A DNA stretch of 57,135 bases from Candidatus Nanopelagicales bacterium. GTDB taxonomy: Bacteria > Actinomycetota > Actinomycetes > S36-B12. Where the stretch lies: assembly GCA_030836325.1 (NCBI GenBank), contig JAURQC010000112.1:1-57135 (forward strand). The letters run 5' to 3'. Shown here one piece after another: positions 54,816 through 57,135 of this stretch. A model generated the notes under the pieces. It saw nothing but the letters and a program-made list of their open reading frames with translations, made no database searches and was not told the origin of the DNA. Numbering within the stretch: position 1 is the first letter of the stretch; every line of letters begins with the position of its first letter. A program made the position numbers and the translations under genes.

Positions 54816-56002
54816 GCGATCCGGTCATCATCGTTGGCGCAGGCTTAGGTGGGCTGCGTACAGCCGAGTCCCTTCGCGGCGCCGGCTACGACGACCACAT
54901 CATCGTCATCGGTGACGAACCGCACCTTCCCTACAACCGGCCACCCTTGTCGAAGGAAGCCCTCGCGGGAGGGGTGGATGTCGAGGATCTGCACTTTCGT
55001 CGTCGTGCGTCAATCGAAGATGTGGAATGGCGACTAGGAACCCGGGTGAAGAGTTGCGACCTAACCGCATCGACGATCACGTTGGACGACGGCACCGAGC
55101 TTCCGTTCTCCGGCCTTGTCGTCGCATCGGGGATTCGTCCGCGTGAGTTGCCGATTCCCGGTCCCACCAACGGCCGAGTCCTACTGCGCAACGCCGACGA
55201 CGCCGCTCACCTGCGTGATCGGCTCGGTCCGGGCAGTCGCCTGGTCATCATGGGAGCGGGCTTCATCGGTTGTGAAGTCGCCGCGACCGCACGCAAACTC
55301 GGAGCCGAGGTCGACGTTGTCGCACTCGATGCGGAGCCACTCATCCGACCTCTCGGTCCGGACTTTGGCGCAGCGATGCGTCGACATCACGAGGCCAATG
55401 GCGTTCGCTTCCACATGGGCCGGACCGTCTCAGAGTTTCTCGGTGACGAAAAAGTCACCGGGGTGCGGTTGGACGACGGCACCGAGATTCCCGCGACGAT
55501 CGTTCTCGAGGCCGTCGGCTCGGTTCCCAACGCGGAATGGCTCGAGGGCAACGGCCTGGACCTCTCCGATGGCGTTCTCGTTGACAACTCCATGCGCATC
55601 ATCGATAGCCCCACTCCCGCCGTGGCGATAGGTGACATTGCACGACACCCGAATGCACTGTTTCCCGGCGGCCCATGGCGCATCGAACACTGGAGCATGC
55701 CCACCGAAATCGGTCGTCATGCTGGCAAAACTCTGGCCACGCTCCTGGCGGGATCCGAAGTCGACTCAGCTCCCTTCTCGGCGTTGCCATCGTTTTGGAG
55801 CGACCAGTACGACCTCAACATCCAGTCCTTCGGGATGCCTGGGCTCGGCCAACCTCATCTTGTCGACGGAAGCTGGGATGGCGACTGCATCGTGGAATAC
55901 CGGGATCCAAACTCCGATGACGAGCTCGTGGGCGTGGTGGGCGTGAACCGCAGCAAGGACTTGATGGCTTATCGCAAGCAGTTGCTCGCTCGGCAACCTT
56001 GA
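54812..56002 (+). CDS. NAD(P)/FAD-dependent ferredoxin reductase (rhodocoxin/putidaredoxin reductase type)
   Basis: 396 residues with two Rossmann motifs: VIIVGAGLGGLRTAESL for FAD at the N terminus and RLVIMGAGFIGCEVAATARKLG for NAD(P) near residue 145. LPYNRPPLSKE, LVVASGIRPRELP and PAVAIGDIARHPN are typical of class-I ferredoxin reductases in P450 or dioxygenase systems. The C-terminal reductase domain (SFWSDQYDLNIQSFG) is present. Its ATG overlaps the stop of the broken ferredoxin, so the original operon was ferredoxin-reductase. No P450 or oxygenase is in the window. Confidence 0.9.
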   Translation: MSDPVIIVGAGLGGLRTAESLRGAGYDDHIIVIGDEPHLPYNRPPLSKEALAGGVDVEDLHFRRRASIEDVEWRLGTRVKSCDLTASTITLDDGTELPFSGLVVASGIRPRELPIPGPTNGRVLLRNADDAAHLRDRLGPGSRLVIMGAGFIGCEVAATARKLGAEVDVVALDAEPLIRPLGPDFGAAMRRHHEANGVRFHMGRTVSEFLGDEKVTGVRLDDGTEIPATIVLEAVGSVPNAEWLEGNGLDLSDGVLVDNSMRIIDSPTPAVAIGDIARHPNALFPGGPWRIEHWSMPTEIGRHAGKTLATLLAGSEVDSAPFSALPSFWSDQYDLNIQSFGMPGLGQPHLVDGSWDGDCIVEYRDPNSDDELVGVVGVNRSKDLMAYRKQLLARQP

Positions 56003-56056
56003 CCAAATTGTGACCACGTTGGGGACCTATTCACGTCTCCCACGCGTCAAAGATGT

Positions 56057-56887
56057 GTGGACATGAGGAGGTTCTCTGCTGCGCTCGCGGCCGTGGCCGC
56101 TGTGGCGCTGCTCGCCGGATGCGGAGTAAACGTAGGCTCCTCCGACTACAACGAAGCCCCGGGTGTGGCGACGGAGGCCTCTGAGACGTTCTCGTCCGAT
56201 GAGGCATCGAGTGTCCGCTCTGGCGAGCAGGTGATCCGAACGGCGAATATTTCGATGGACGTCGACGACGTCAACACGTCCGTCGCTGATATTTCCGCTG
56301 TCGCCGAGCAACTAGACGGCTTCGTCGAAAGCCAAAGCGTTCAAGGCATAGGCGAAGACGCCACGGCGTACATCACCATCCGCGTTCCTGCTGACAATCT
56401 CGATGCACTGCTGGAATCGATCGGTGCCCTTGGTGAGGTTTCCAGGACCAGCATCGACTCCCAGGACGTCACGGTCCAGGTCATCGATATTGAGGCCCGA
56501 ATCAGCGCCCTCGAGGACTCCATCGCACGACTCCGGGAACTTCAGGGACAGGCTGCTTCGGTCGCCGACCTTGTCGCCGTGGAATCCGAACTCGCTGCGC
56601 GGCAATCCGAACTCGAGTCGCTGACCGCCCAACGCGACTATCTCGCACGACAGGTGGAGATGTCGACCGTCTATGTCTCGCTGGATCAACGCGACGTGGG
56701 ACCGGGTGTCTCGCCTGACTTCCTCGGCGGCCTGGAAAACGGGTGGAACGCAATGATCGCCCTCACAGCAGGTCTCATCACGGCAGCCGGATTCCTTCTG
56801 CCCTTCTTGGCGGTTGCCGGAGTCATCACCGCCATCGTGCTCATAATCGTTGTCATCTCACGTCGCGACAGCAAGGAGAAGTTATGA
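56057..56887 (+). CDS. DUF4349 lipoprotein
   Basis: 276 residues. Signal peptide with lipobox LLAGC, then the DUF4349 region: a strand-rich part (VIRTANISMDVDDVNTSV, TAYITIRVPADNLDALLESI, VTVQVIDIEARISALEDSI), a coiled coil (SELAARQSELESLTAQRDYL) and strand (MSTVYVSLDQRD), ending with a membrane segment (MIALTAGLITAAGFLLPFL) and a basic tail. GTG 56057 and ATG 56063 are both possible starts. The stop overlaps the ATG of the next lipoprotein gene. Function unknown; the family is envelope-located. Confidence 0.88.
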   Translation: MDMRRFSAALAAVAAVALLAGCGVNVGSSDYNEAPGVATEASETFSSDEASSVRSGEQVIRTANISMDVDDVNTSVADISAVAEQLDGFVESQSVQGIGEDATAYITIRVPADNLDALLESIGALGEVSRTSIDSQDVTVQVIDIEARISALEDSIARLRELQGQAASVADLVAVESELAARQSELESLTAQRDYLARQVEMSTVYVSLDQRDVGPGVSPDFLGGLENGWNAMIALTAGLITAAGFLLPFLAVAGVITAIVLIIVVISRRDSKEKL

Positions 56888-57135
56888 CACGCGCCACCAC
56901 CAAGACGATCGCCCTCACTGCAGCCGGACTCTTGGGAGTTTCACTCATGACTGCATGCAGCGACTCCGGGACCAGCGAGTCAGTCGAGCCCACCGAGTCG
57001 ACGCAATCATCGGAGCCAACAGTTGAAGACGGATCAGATGGGGAAGGCTCAGAGGACTTGGACATGAACATCACCCAGGAACAACGCGATTTCCTTGCAG
57101 AACTCGTCGCCGAGCCCATGCCGCAGGATGAAGCG
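56884..57135 (+). CDS. putative lipoprotein, N-terminal part (cut by window edge)
   Basis: 84 residues are visible from ATG 56884, which overlaps the stop of the DUF4349 gene (ATGA). A signal peptide (TIALTAAGLLGVSLMTAC) ends with a lipobox Cys, followed by a Ser/Glu-rich acidic linker and the start of a domain (ITQEQRDFLAELVAEP). The gene continues past the window. I do not recognise the family from this fragment. Confidence 0.75.
   Translation, partial: MTRATTKTIALTAAGLLGVSLMTACSDSGTSESVEPTESTQSSEPTVEDGSDGEGSEDLDMNITQEQRDFLAELVAEPMPQDEA

Overview
The window is a high-GC bacterial chromosome segment. The set and order of its housekeeping genes (enolase, FtsB/DivIC, DUF501 and Ppx/GppA in a row; a cystathionine beta-synthase with CBS domains; many GTG starts; many lipoproteins with acidic linkers) point to an actinomycete, probably free-living and heterotrophic. 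It carries no rRNA, CRISPR array, transposase, integrase or phage gene. Most genes sit in tight runs with ATGA or GTGA overlaps.

Region 1 (1-14 kb) is mixed core metabolism: an MFS exporter end overlapping a sulfatase, a MetB-type PLP enzyme, MsrA, a GcvT-fold protein resembling DMSP demethylase (DmdA), an AMP-forming acyl-CoA synthetase with a crotonase, cystathionine beta-synthase, an MBL hydrolase, a BAX-inhibitor-1 protein, a SOUL protein, an odd short tRNA with a UAA anticodon, a family-5 uracil-DNA glycosylase and a dienelactone hydrolase. Region 2 (14-19.6 kb) is an alpha-glucoside utilisation locus (binding protein, MsmK-type ATPase, GH13 glucosidase, LacI regulator) with no permease genes. 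Region 3 (19.7-24 kb) is the core Ppx-DUF501-FtsB-Eno run plus a conserved hypothetical and TspO.

Region 4 (24.0-52.2 kb) is the notable part: about 28 kb given over to taking up choline and glycine betaine and stripping and oxidising their methyl groups. On the right, one plus-strand operon encodes an MttB-superfamily methyltransferase without pyrrolysine (MtgB-like), choline dehydrogenase, betaine aldehyde dehydrogenase and a ProVWX transporter. Divergent from it is an IclR regulator followed by a corrinoid protein, an MTHFR C-terminal-like Cys-rich protein, MetF, a methyl-THF:corrinoid methyltransferase, a RACo/RamA-type corrinoid reactivase and DUF1638. A 20-bp inverted repeat between the two operons is a likely IclR operator. 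To the left, a GntR regulator heads a second operon with a dimethylglycine/sarcosine dehydrogenase-like flavoprotein, EtfB, EtfA, formate-THF ligase, FdhD, an NAD-type formate dehydrogenase (FdsG, B, A, D) and a small PF13769-like protein. Read together: choline is oxidised to betaine; betaine gives dimethylglycine plus methyl-corrinoid; the methyl goes to methyl-THF, methylene-THF, formyl-THF, formate and CO2; dimethylglycine is oxidised through ETF. FolD and an ETF:quinone oxidoreductase are not in the window.

Region 5 (52.3-57.1 kb) holds a 4-coumarate-CoA-ligase-like enzyme, an LprG/LppX-like lipoprotein, a ferredoxin reductase preceded by the decayed remnant of its ferredoxin, a DUF4349 lipoprotein and the start of another lipoprotein. 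All functions are read from sequence motifs and context; no database search was run.
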